Assembly: GCA_030151635.1 (NCBI GenBank)
Contig: JASLDF010000223.1
Location: forward strand, 1 to 34,389
DNA: 34,389 nt
Direction: 5' to 3'
Origin: Bacteroides sp.
Lineage (GTDB): Bacteria > Bacteroidota > Bacteroidia > Bacteroidales > Bacteroidaceae
A program made the translations under genes and the position numbers. Below are positions 26,831-33,225 of this stretch, piece by piece. Numbering within the stretch: the first letter of the stretch is position 1; the number at the start of each line of letters is the position of its first letter. The notes beneath the pieces are model-generated. The model had not been told where the DNA came from. It saw only the letters and a list, made by a program, of their open reading frames with translations, and did no database searches.

Positions 26831-26866
26831 AACGAGCGTCGTAGAAATAATTCTGCGACGCTCGTT
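26831..26866 (-). terminator. Hairpin terminator for the leftward division/membrane gene pair
   Basis: A 16-bp stem (26831-26846 with 26851-26866, core GAGCGTCG) with one G-T pair and an ATAA loop. It lies 21 nt past the stop of the small membrane protein gene. T-richness on the leftward side is modest. Confidence 0.65.
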
Positions 26867-26887
26867 CAAATAATTAATATACGAGGA

Positions 26888-27241
26888 TTACTTAGTTTCC
26901 TCTTTTTCTTTCTTCTCAACCATTGGAATTCGAAATGATGTATATAAGAAAATTGCAGCAGCAATAGTCGCTAAAACAATCCATTCATTTCCTTTAGTAT
27001 ATATTATTGCAGCACCTGAAGCTATGATGAACAAGCTAGCAAAAATCTGTTTCCTATATAATCTTTTTAGATTAAGATTTCGCCCTTTGTAAGGTGCGTT
27101 AATTTGCGCCAAGGCAATTAATGTACCTCCAATGGTTATGCCAAATGGAGCATACTCCCAGTCTAGTGCATTACTAATATATCCAGCACAAACAGCTATC
27201 GCTCCAAGTACATATAAAAGGGTTAAAATTTTATCTTTCAT
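26888..27241 (-). CDS. Small four-helix membrane protein of unknown function
   Basis: A 117-residue inner-membrane protein with four predicted helices (about 5-22, 30-48, 66-83 and 88-106). A positively charged loop lies between the second and third (KGRNLNLKRLYRK), and a charged tail closes the protein (EKKEKEETK). No catalytic motif is visible and I do not recognise a named family. Its ATG overlaps the stop of the DivIC/FtsB-like gene by one base (TAATG), so the two are almost certainly translated from one message. The pairing suggests, but does not show, a link to the division machinery or envelope. Confidence 0.8.
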   Translation of the reverse strand: MKDKILTLLYVLGAIAVCAGYISNALDWEYAPFGITIGGTLIALAQINAPYKGRNLNLKRLYRKQIFASLFIIASGAAIIYTKGNEWIVLATIAAAIFLYTSFRIPMVEKKEKEETK

Positions 27242-27576
27242 TATTTGTCAAAAATGTAAATCTCTTCGTTGGGCTTTTTCATAAAATACTTTTCACGAGC
27301 AATTTTTTCAATTCTTTCCGGATTTGAATTAAGCTCTTCAAGTAATATTTTAGTCTCTTTATACTCCTTCTGATACTTTTGTATTTCACTTTGAAGTTCA
27401 GAAATCTCGCGGCTATATTGCGCACCCTTTATGTAATTGTTTTTATCAATGAAACACAAGTGTACGAAAAAAACAATAACCAATGTGGCTAGTTTATGCT
27501 TTTTTACCCAGCTCCATATATTCCCCAGTGCTGTTTTAGTAGCATTTTCAGTGGTTGGTGTAGCGTTTTCAGTCAT
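27241..27576 (-). CDS. DivIC/FtsB-like septum formation initiator
   Basis: A 111-residue bitopic division protein. A short cytoplasmic N-terminus is followed by one membrane helix (about 27-44, LATLVIVFFVHLCFI), an extracytoplasmic coiled coil (about 52-83, REISELQSEIQKYQKEYKET) and the conserved end NPERIEKIAREKYFMKKPNEEIYIF. That end is typical of the family that bridges FtsQ and FtsL. The ATG at 27574-27576 is preferred. An in-frame TTG at 27615 would leave only about ten nucleotides between the -7 box (27626-27633) and the start codon, and the extra 13 residues look non-conserved. Confidence 0.9.
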   Translation of the reverse strand: MTENATPTTENATKTALGNIWSWVKKHKLATLVIVFFVHLCFIDKNNYIKGAQYSREISELQSEIQKYQKEYKETKILLEELNSNPERIEKIAREKYFMKKPNEEIYIFDK

Positions 27577-27625
27577 AGCAATAATTCTAATTTTACGATT
27601 GGGAACTAATTTCAAGTTCTATAGA

Positions 27626-27633
27626 CAAAGATA
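27626..27633 (-). promoter_or_regulatory. -7 box for the DivIC/FtsB-like operon
   Basis: On the minus strand TATCTTTG fits TAnnTTTG exactly, 49 nt upstream of the ATG at 27576. No TTG is found at the standard upstream distance. Confidence 0.45.
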
Positions 27634-27689
27634 AAACTTATCTCTTATAAAAGCATCTATCGTACCGAAAACTTAGAGTTTAGTATCTG

Positions 27690-27727
27690 TTGCTCTCGCA
27701 ATTTTTATGTACATTTGTAGTACAAAT
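27690..27727 (+). promoter_or_regulatory. dnaX promoter with overlapping palindrome
   Basis: TACATTTG (27710-27717) is an exact -7 box; TTG at 27690-27692 is 17 nt upstream, slightly short. The box is overlapped by the perfect inverted repeat ATTTGTA-G-TACAAAT (27713-27727) across the expected start of transcription, a possible repressor site. An unusually strong Shine-Dalgarno-like AAGGAG (27731-27736) precedes the ATG at 27748. Confidence 0.5.
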
Positions 27728-27747
27728 TATAAGGAGAATATCCCATT

Positions 27748-29577
27748 ATGGAAAACTATATCGTATCTGCCCGTAAATATCGTCCCGATACATTTGATAC
27801 AGTTGTTGGTCAAGAGGCTTTAACAACAACACTGAAAAATGCCATATCATCGAATAAACTAGCCCATGCTTATCTATTCTGTGGTCCTAGGGGTGTTGGT
27901 AAAACTACTTGTGCTCGTATTTTTGCTAAAACAATAAACTGTTTACATAAAACTGCTGATGGTGAAGCATGTAACGAGTGTGAATCTTGTGTCGCTTTCG
28001 ACGAGCAACGTTCGTACAATATTCATGAACTTGATGCAGCCTCAAATAATACTGTTGATGACATTCGTCAACTGATTGAGATGGTTCGTGTGCAACCTCA
28101 AATTGGTAAATACCGTGTGTTTATTATTGATGAGGTTCATATGTTATCCACCCAAGCTTTTAATGCTTTTTTAAAGACACTTGAAGAGCCACCTGCTCAC
28201 GCTATCTTTATTTTAGCTACAACAGAGAAACATAAGTTATTACCCACCATTTTATCTCGTTGTCAAATCTATGATTTCAATAGAATTGGTGTGCAAGACA
28301 TTGTTAATCATTTATCTCGTGTTGCTCAACAAGAAAATATTCAAGCCGAAGCAGAAGCTTTAAATGTAATTGCAGTCAAAGCTGATGGGGGAATGCGTGA
28401 CGCCTTGTCAATGTTTGACCAAGCTGCAAGTTATACCCGTGGTAATTTAACCTATCAAGGTGTTTTGGAAAATCTTAATGTGCTTGATTATGATTATTAC
28501 TTCCGTGTTACCGATGCGTTCTTAAGCAAGAATATTGTAGATTGTTTGTTAATTTTCAATGAAGTTCTTAACAAAGGATTTGAAGGAAATGCTTTTGTAG
28601 TAGGCTTAAATAGCCATTTTAGAGATCTTCTTGTAAGTAAAGACGATGCAACATTAGGTTTACTAGAAACGACAGCTAGTATCCGAGATCGTTATAAGCA
28701 ACAAGCTCAAAACTGTACGAATAAATTCATTTTCCGTGCAATGAAAATTTGTAGAGATTGTGAAATCAATTTTAGAGCGAGTAAAAATAAACGTTTATTG
28801 GTCGAGCTGGCCTTGATAGAAGTAGCACAAGCTACAGACGAGGATGCGGAGCGGCCTTCGGGTCAATCTAAAAAACTTAAACCCATATTCAAAGATGTCG
28901 CTAAACCTCAGGCAAGTGCATCTAAACAACATCAAGCTGTAGTAAAAGAGAATAATATAAATTATTCAGATTCGAAAAGTGTTTCACAGCCGGTCAAAGC
29001 AACCGCTCAATCGCCCGTTCATCAAGCTCCTAGTGGTGTCTTAGATCAATTTAAACAAGTTGGAAAACGTAAGATTCCAGTTGTATCTATGGATAAAATG
29101 GGGGGAGTGTCAATCCGAAAGTTGAAGAATGATAACGCAGCAGCTCTTGCTGATTCATCGTCTAATCCACGACCTCAATCAGTAGAAAAAAAGGTCATTC
29201 AACGTAATTCAGCTCCTGTTGCCGTCGGTGATTTGAATTATCAATGGCAATCCTTTATCAATAAAATGCCCATTGATTTAAAAGCATTGGCAGTTCGTAT
29301 GCGTGCTATTCGAATTGAGTTGATAGAAGATACTTTCCAATTTGAAATTGTAGTCGACAATGAATTTGCAGCCAATGAATTTAAGGCTATTAAAAATGAT
29401 TTGGAAGCTGCATTACAGAAAGCACTTAATAACGACTACTTGGAGATGTTGGTTCGTGTAAGCGAGCCCGATGAAAATGTTCGTCCATACTCAAAAGTAG
29501 AACGCTATCAGTTAATGTGCGAAATGAACCCAGCATTGGTGGAGTTAAAGAATGTGTTTGGTTTGGAGTTTAATTAG
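27748..29577 (+). CDS. dnaX: DNA polymerase III subunit gamma/tau
   Basis: Clamp-loader ATPase of 609 residues. It opens with SARKYRP and has the P-loop GPRGVGKT (46-53), the zinc cysteines Cys65, Cys75, Cys78 and Cys81, Walker B VFIIDEVHMLS, and the sensor ATTEKHKLLPTILSRCQ. Domain III ends near residue 365; a low-complexity, Lys/Ser/Gln-rich linker fills about 370-490, and a C-terminal domain (490-609) follows that would bind the polymerase or helicase. At codons 480-482 the linker contains the slippery heptamer A AAA AAG, and the -1 frame stops after four further codons. A shorter gamma form of about 486 residues is therefore possible. It is flanked by its own promoter and terminator and appears monocistronic. 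Confidence 0.95.
   Translation: MENYIVSARKYRPDTFDTVVGQEALTTTLKNAISSNKLAHAYLFCGPRGVGKTTCARIFAKTINCLHKTADGEACNECESCVAFDEQRSYNIHELDAASNNTVDDIRQLIEMVRVQPQIGKYRVFIIDEVHMLSTQAFNAFLKTLEEPPAHAIFILATTEKHKLLPTILSRCQIYDFNRIGVQDIVNHLSRVAQQENIQAEAEALNVIAVKADGGMRDALSMFDQAASYTRGNLTYQGVLENLNVLDYDYYFRVTDAFLSKNIVDCLLIFNEVLNKGFEGNAFVVGLNSHFRDLLVSKDDATLGLLETTASIRDRYKQQAQNCTNKFIFRAMKICRDCEINFRASKNKRLLVELALIEVAQATDEDAERPSGQSKKLKPIFKDVAKPQASASKQHQAVVKENNINYSDSKSVSQPVKATAQSPVHQAPSGVLDQFKQVGKRKIPVVSMDKMGGVSIRKLKNDNAAALADSSSNPRPQSVEKKVIQRNSAPVAVGDLNYQWQSFINKMPIDLKALAVRMRAIRIELIEDTFQFEIVVDNEFAANEFKAIKNDLEAALQKALNNDYLEMLVRVSEPDENVRPYSKVERYQLMCEMNPALVELKNVFGLEFN
29187..29207 (+). promoter_or_regulatory. Candidate -1 programmed frameshift site in dnaX
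   Basis: A AAA AAG (29187-29193) lies exactly in the zero frame (GAA AAA AAG, codons 480-482). In the -1 frame GGT CAT TCA ACG is followed by TAA (29205-29207). The same heptamer directs gamma synthesis in E. coli dnaX. A weak 7-bp stem (29205-29211 with 29234-29240) lies downstream; no upstream Shine-Dalgarno-like stimulator was seen. Confidence 0.5.
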
Positions 29578-29599
29578 AAATCTAAACTACCTAATATAA

Positions 29600-29633
29600 A
29601 AAATGGGCTATCCTTTTTAGGGTAGCCCATTTT
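29600..29633. terminator. Bidirectional terminator between dnaX and the YihY gene
   Basis: A 15-bp stem (29600-29614 with 29619-29633, core ATGGGCTA, one G-T pair) with a TTTT loop. It is flanked by A residues on the left and T residues on the right, and separates convergent genes. Confidence 0.85.
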
Positions 29634-29636
29634 GTT

Positions 29637-30980
29637 TTATTTCGTTGCAAAATCTGATATCTTCATTTGTCCAATTTCAGAATTATCCATGTCTTTTCGA
29701 AGTTTAGCCATGGCATCCCATTGCTTTTTAAACTTCTCATTGATGTCAATTTTAAAATCTCCCTCACCAGAACCATTATCATGAACAGTTTGTAAAATTT
29801 GCCCCACGGTAAGTCCTTCAATGTTGTTTTTAGGTGTATATCCAATCGCTTCCATTTTGGTATCTGCACTTGTTTCACAAATATAACCAACTTTAAGAAG
29901 GTCATTTAAAGTTCTATTGACCAGGCGAATTGGAATTTTGTATTTCCCAGATAACTCATCGGCAGTAAAAGGTTGCTTGTTTCTTTGGTGGTTAAAGCGT
30001 TTGACAATGAGCGACATAATCAAGACGGTTACAAAGTCACGATATTGTTGACAAACGTTTCTAGAGTCTTTATCAAAGCTAAATATACTGATGTTTTGTG
30101 ACGTGTAGGTCAGCTGTGCCCCAAACAAGCAAATTGTCCATGAGGTTTGGAGCCACAATAAGAAAAGGGGGAGGGCAGCAAAACTACCATATATAGTGTT
30201 GTATTTAGAAACCCATATCTGTCCGCCAATATATAAGTACTGGAAGAACTGATAAATGGTTCCCATTAAAATACCCGAAACCAATGCGTATTTAAACTTA
30301 ACTTTTGTGTTGGGCATAAATGAATACAAGGCAGCAAACATGAGCCAAGTAACAGCAAAAGGTATTAGTAGAATTAAAAACTTGGATAGTGAACCCAACA
30401 ATGCAAATTTCTCCATCTCCGATAAAAAACCATTGATAAAAATATTTACCCCACTGGAAACCACAATTAATATAGGTAGTAAAAGGAATGCCGAGAAATA
30501 GTCGGTCATTTTACGGTATAGCGTTCTTGATTTTTTGACTTGCCAGATTAAGTTGAAAGTGTTCTCTATGTTGTTGATCAGTCCTAAAACTGTCCATAGT
30601 AACATTACTAAACCAATTCCAATGAACACACCTCCTTTAGCTTGATCAAGATAGGAATCTACAAACTGCAACATAGTTAGGGTGGTGTCATTCTTACCTC
30701 CAAAGTTATTGTAGACTTGAGCCTCTAGTAGATTACCAAAGCCAAAACCTCTAGCAATAGCAAAAAGAATAGCCAGCATTGGTACAATTGCAAGTAGCGT
30801 GCTATACGTTAATGCAGAAGCCATTGAAGCGATTCGGTCTTCACTGAAACGTCTAATTGTTATGTATAATGTTTTTATTGCATTGTAGAGTGAAAACTTT
30901 CTTTGGGTTACTTCACCTTCTGTAACCTTCCAGATACCCTCATTGATGAAAGAAAAAAAGCTTTTTATTTTGTCGAGCAT
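29637..30980 (-). CDS. YihY/BrkB-family inner-membrane protein with C-terminal winged-helix-like domain
   Basis: A 447-residue protein. Residues 40-310 hold about six membrane helices of the YihY/UPF0761 family, with the characteristic DRIASMASALTYSTLLAIVPMLAILFAI near the start and NTIYGSFAALPLFLLWLQTSWTICLFGAQLTY late in the domain. The C-terminal 130 residues are soluble. About 330-400 (FTADELSGKYKIPIRLVNRTLNDLLKVGYI) reads like a winged helix, as in the RipA-like or former 'RNase BN' annotations. That nuclease name is wrong for this family, and transport is only suspected. The gene lies between dnaX and the RNase P RNA, both in separate units. Confidence 0.88.
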   Translation of the reverse strand: MLDKIKSFFSFINEGIWKVTEGEVTQRKFSLYNAIKTLYITIRRFSEDRIASMASALTYSTLLAIVPMLAILFAIARGFGFGNLLEAQVYNNFGGKNDTTLTMLQFVDSYLDQAKGGVFIGIGLVMLLWTVLGLINNIENTFNLIWQVKKSRTLYRKMTDYFSAFLLLPILIVVSSGVNIFINGFLSEMEKFALLGSLSKFLILLIPFAVTWLMFAALYSFMPNTKVKFKYALVSGILMGTIYQFFQYLYIGGQIWVSKYNTIYGSFAALPLFLLWLQTSWTICLFGAQLTYTSQNISIFSFDKDSRNVCQQYRDFVTVLIMSLIVKRFNHQRNKQPFTADELSGKYKIPIRLVNRTLNDLLKVGYICETSADTKMEAIGYTPKNNIEGLTVGQILQTVHDNGSGEGDFKIDINEKFKKQWDAMAKLRKDMDNSEIGQMKISDFATK

Positions 30981-31031
30981 GGGGAGTGTCTTTTATATAA
31001 ATATCAGATCTGTAGAAGTTAAAAAGAAAAA

Positions 31032-31392
31032 AGTAGTTGCCCTATAAGCCGAGTTCTGTACCTATAAATAGGCGCCTGTCATTTATCTACGCATAATGTC
31101 ACCATTATGCTCTAGCAGTCCACCCTCCGACATTGAGCGAGCAGCTCTTATAGCGTCGGTATACATGACCTTACAACTCCTCAGACGTACAGCCTGTGTG
31201 TCACCACACAGCTGGTGAGCTCTTACCTCACCTTCTCACCCTTACCCTTTAAAATTGGAAGCTAAAAGGCGGTTATTTTCTTCTACGTTGACTTTACTCT
31301 CACGAATAACTTCCCATTAAGAAGGAGGATGCTCTATGTTGCTCGGACTTTCCTCTTGCTCCGAAGAGCCAGCGACAGACCGGGCAACTACT
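31032..31392 (-). ncRNA. rnpB: RNase P RNA (class A)
   Basis: The catalytic RNA that matures tRNA 5' ends, about 361 nt on the minus strand. The 5' and 3' ends pair perfectly over 11 bp as helix P1 (31382-31392 with 31032-31042, AGTAGTTGCCC). The conserved 5' core GAGGAAAGTCCGAGC is the complement of 31341-31355, the GGGTAAGGGTGAGAAGGTGAGG region lies around 31214-31247, and the 3' core ACAGAACTCGGCTTATAGG is the complement of 31041-31059. The 3' end runs into a T-rich tail on the minus strand (31021-31031). A -7 box lies a few bases upstream of the 5' end. Exact ends are set from P1 and may differ by a few bases. Confidence 0.97.
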
Positions 31393-31398
31393 TTCCTG

Positions 31399-31406
31399 CA
31401 AAGCTA
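31399..31406 (-). promoter_or_regulatory. -7 box of the RNase P RNA gene
   Basis: On the minus strand TAGCTTTG fits TAnnTTTG exactly and places the transcript start at about 31392, the first base of helix P1. No TTG is present 19-21 nt upstream. Confidence 0.6.
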
Positions 31407-31636
31407 GTTCTTTTTGTTAAATTAATGGGAATTGAATCTTTAAAATTTCAAAATAAACATCATTCAATTTAATTTCCTCCCTTGTTTAGGATTTTTAAAC
31501 CTATTTGCAATCTCTTTTTTTGTATTTGGAATAATTACTGACTCTAAATAAATGTTATGGAAAGGCTTTAAAGTAGGCTCTATTGATAAAGAATATCAAA
31601 GAATTGAAAATCTAGTCTATATGGGGTGTTAGGTGC

Positions 31637-31666
31637 TTGTAGTTATGTATAGAATGATTATTTTTG
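31637..31666 (+). promoter_or_regulatory. Orphan promoter in front of a candidate small RNA
   Basis: TTG (31637-31639), 19 nt of spacer and TATTTTTG (31659-31666), an exact -7 box with the correct spacing. It is one of the best two-part promoter matches in the window, although no ordinary gene follows. Between rnpB and here (31407-31636) nothing else is recognisable. Confidence 0.5.
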
Positions 31667-31727
31667 CAATCTCTAATTCATCCTCGATATAATTACGATA
31701 CGTAGTTATTGAGCAACGAGGATATGA

Positions 31728-31805
31728 ATGAGTAATACTGATTTATCGGGTGTGGTTTATTTAATAAACCGTTCTACACAGATATCAAATTTAAATCTTC
31801 TTTAG
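31728..31805 (+). CDS. Possible 25-residue peptide ORF inside the candidate small RNA
   Basis: ATG at 31728 to TAG at 31803-31805; the peptide reads MSNTDLSGVVYLINRSTQISNLNLL. It has no signal peptide and no recognised motif. Its stop falls in the upstream arm of the terminator-like hairpin, and its ATG comes just after the 5' stem. No Shine-Dalgarno sequence is evident. Coding status is undecided; it could be chance within a structured RNA. Confidence 0.25.
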   Translation: MSNTDLSGVVYLINRSTQISNLNLL

Positions 31806-31847
31806 GGCATTAATAACCGCTTTTGCCTTTTAGAAGATTTATTTTTT
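31791..31847 (+). terminator. Terminator-like hairpin of the candidate small RNA
   Basis: TAAATCTTCT (31792-31801) pairs with AGAAGATTTA (31832-31841), with extra pairing of GGC and GCC inside. A run of six T residues follows (31842-31847). Confidence 0.5.
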
Positions 31848-31891
31848 AGTCCCCTTCGGATTATATATTTTTATAATCTCATTATATCGCC

Positions 31892-31899
31892 TATCTTTG
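31892..31899 (+). promoter_or_regulatory. -7 box for phnA
   Basis: TATCTTTG is an exact TAnnTTTG match, 32 nt upstream of the phnA ATG at 31932. No TTG lies at the normal upstream distance. Confidence 0.45.
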
Positions 31900-31931
31900 G
31901 GTAATATTATTCACTAAAACAGATTATTACA

Positions 31932-32270
31932 ATGCCGAATACGCCAAATTGTCCAAAGTGTTCCATGTCGAATACTTACTTTGACGGTACGCTATTTATT
32001 TGCCCAGATTGTTTCCATGAGTTTACGAATCAAGAAACTGTTCAAGAGGAAATAGTACTGGTTGCTGTTGATAGCAACGGAGCAGAACTAAATGATGGAG
32101 ACGATGTTACTGTCATTAAAGATTTAAAAGTTAAAGGATCATCTATGGTGGTTAAGCGTGGCACGAAAGTGCGTGGAATTCGTTTATCCGACGACGATCA
32201 TACTCATATTGAGGGGAAAGTTGATGGGTCATCTATCTACTTGAAAACTTGCTTTTTGAAGAAGAATTAA
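31932..32270 (+). CDS. phnA: PhnA/YjdM-family zinc-ribbon protein
   Basis: A 112-residue cytoplasmic protein. The N-terminal zinc ribbon has two CxxC pairs (CPKCSMSNTYFDGTLFICPDC, Cys7, Cys10 and a second pair near 25-28). The C-terminal domain (about 45-112) carries DSNGAELNDGDDVTVIKDLKVKGSSMVVKRGTKVRGIRL and ends in IYLKTCFLKKN, the typical PhnA pattern. Despite the name, the family is not part of the C-P lyase pathway, and its role is not established. It stands alone between its own -7 box and a strong terminator. Length and motifs match the family fully. Confidence 0.93.
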   Translation: MPNTPNCPKCSMSNTYFDGTLFICPDCFHEFTNQETVQEEIVLVAVDSNGAELNDGDDVTVIKDLKVKGSSMVVKRGTKVRGIRLSDDDHTHIEGKVDGSSIYLKTCFLKKN

Positions 32271-32287
32271 GCAAATAATAATTCATA

Positions 32288-32329
32288 GAAGCCTCCTACA
32301 ACCAAGTTGTAGGGGGCTTCTTGTTTTTT
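32288..32329 (+). terminator. Terminator of phnA
   Basis: A 15-bp stem (32288-32302 with 32306-32320, core GCCTCCTACAAC, one G-T pair) with a 3-nt loop, followed by TTGTTTTTT. It lies 17 nt after the phnA stop. Confidence 0.9.
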
Positions 32330-32563
32330 AACATAATCATCTTAAAAAAAGAGTCAAATTTATTGAACCATTTTATTTGATTCTATGTTAAGTATTCATA
32401 GCAAGAGATTTTAGAATTGAAATGGTTCTAGTTTCTATTTTGAATGTGTTTTACTCGTTAGTTAAGTTTTAGTTTCATATAATAGGTGTTTTATTCAACA
32501 TAATAGTAAGTTTTAGAATAATTACAAACGCATTCAAATAGATTTTATTAAAGTGAGTTAAGT

Positions 32564-32612
32564 AAAAATGTGTGTTAATGATCCTTTTTATAGATCAGTA
32601 ACACACATTTTT
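32564..32612 (+). terminator. Orphan terminator-like hairpin 1
   Basis: AAAAATGTGTGTTA (32564-32577) pairs perfectly with TAACACACATTTTT (32599-32612), with GATC pairs inside the loop, and further T residues follow. phnA already has its own terminator 240 nt upstream. Confidence 0.65.
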
Positions 32613-32868
32613 TTATTCCTCATACAGGCAAAATAACAGCATTGTAACAAATAAGCGTATCTTATCAGAAGAAGACAATTTGAGTATGTGATTATTTTTC
32701 TACTACATCTTTTTAAGCTAATTTGTTAGAGCTACGTAATGAATGATTTGAAGACTTTGGTTTGATAAGCTAATTAGTCTATCTTTTTCCTCGCTTCAAT
32801 TCTTGTAGTCTTTTAATATGTAGTCTAGGTTTAGACACCATATGTTTTAATTTAAAGTTTAGAATCGC

Positions 32869-32908
32869 CAAAGGTCTTACCATATTGCATGGTAAGACCT
32901 TTGTTTTT
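32869..32908 (+). terminator. Orphan terminator-like hairpin 2
   Basis: A perfect 15-bp stem, CAAAGGTCTTACCAT (32869-32883) with its inverse (32889-32903), a 5-nt loop and a following TTTTT. No gene precedes it. Confidence 0.75.
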
Positions 32909-33021
32909 ATAATGAATTGATTAATAGTGTTATAGCATTTTTGTTGCAACTAATATTATATTAATAATATATAACTAAATTAAAAATTAAATAAAACAAA
33001 CATAATTTTCAAATGATTAGC

Positions 33022-33051
33022 TTGTGAGTATCGATATTTAACTTACTTTTG
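33022..33051 (+). promoter_or_regulatory. Promoter in front of a 32-codon ORF
   Basis: TTG (33022-33024), 19 nt of spacer and TACTTTTG (33044-33051), an exact -7 box at the standard spacing. Predicted transcription start is near 33058, 15 nt before the ATG at 33073. Confidence 0.55.
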
Positions 33052-33072
33052 TCATGTTCATTTTCTAGTGCG

Positions 33073-33171
33073 ATGAAAACTACGTCTAAGTTTATCGTCA
33101 AACAAAAATGGGAAATGACTTTAATTCGATATTTACAAGTATTTGATGATAATAAGCCGTTTAAGAAGTAG
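33073..33171 (+). CDS. Possible 32-residue basic peptide
   Basis: ATG at 33073 to TAG at 33169-33171. The peptide is MKTTSKFIVKQKWEMTLI followed by RYLQVFDDNKPFKK, strongly basic (eight Lys/Arg against three acidic residues). It has no signal sequence, membrane segment or recognised motif. It is the only ORF between a well-formed promoter (33022-33051) and a T-tailed hairpin whose stem contains the stop codon, so promoter, ORF and terminator make a compact unit of about 140 nt. I do not recognise the peptide. The unit may instead be a small regulatory RNA. Confidence 0.4.
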   Translation: MKTTSKFIVKQKWEMTLIRYLQVFDDNKPFKK

Positions 33172-33196
33172 TGATACTTTTTGAACGGCTTTTCAT
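33154..33196 (+). terminator. Terminator of the small 33.1-kb unit
   Basis: A 17-bp stem with two G-T pairs (33154-33170 with 33175-33191, core AAGCCGTT), a GTGA loop and a T-rich tail. It lies 30 nt past the stop of the leftward GH16 gene, so it might also act on that transcript, although the leftward side lacks a T tract. Confidence 0.75.
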
Positions 33197-33225
33197 TTTT
33201 AGTCTACTTCCGGATCAGTAAAGAT

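Larger units (their letters stand above)
31673..31847 (+). ncRNA. Candidate structured small RNA (about 175 nt)
   Basis: Bounded by the promoter at 31637-31666 and a terminator-like hairpin at 31791-31847. The 5' part can fold into an extended stem: ATCCTCG (31680-31686) with CGAGGAT (31717-31723), and inside it ATAATTACG (31689-31697) with CGTAGTTAT (31701-31709). ATTC/GAAT may extend the base. A second perfect hairpin, GGTTTATT-T-AATAAACC, lies at 31754-31770. I recognise no known RNA family. It lies between rnpB (-) and phnA (+). The transcript may instead be the message of the 25-codon ORF it contains. Confidence 0.4.
32330..33021. other. Gene-poor region with two orphan terminator-like hairpins
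   Basis: About 690 nt without a convincing ORF. It contains T-tailed hairpins at 32564-32612 and 32869-32908. Each is preceded by a near-match promoter: TTTG (32439-32442), 20 nt, TAAGTTTT (32463-32470); and TTTG (32756-32759), 20 nt, TATCTTTT (32780-32787). Both -7 boxes miss one base of the consensus. Short untranslated transcripts of roughly 115-135 nt would fit, but AT-richness makes chance matches common. Confidence 0.4.

Noticed and set aside
31032..31392. Protein-coding or repeat interpretation of the dense hairpin region
   Set aside because: The conserved core elements and P1 pairing identify it as RNase P RNA.
32330..33225. Integron- or CRISPR-like array of hairpins
   Set aside because: The three hairpins have unrelated sequences and irregular spacing, with no repeat unit and no cas or integrase gene nearby.
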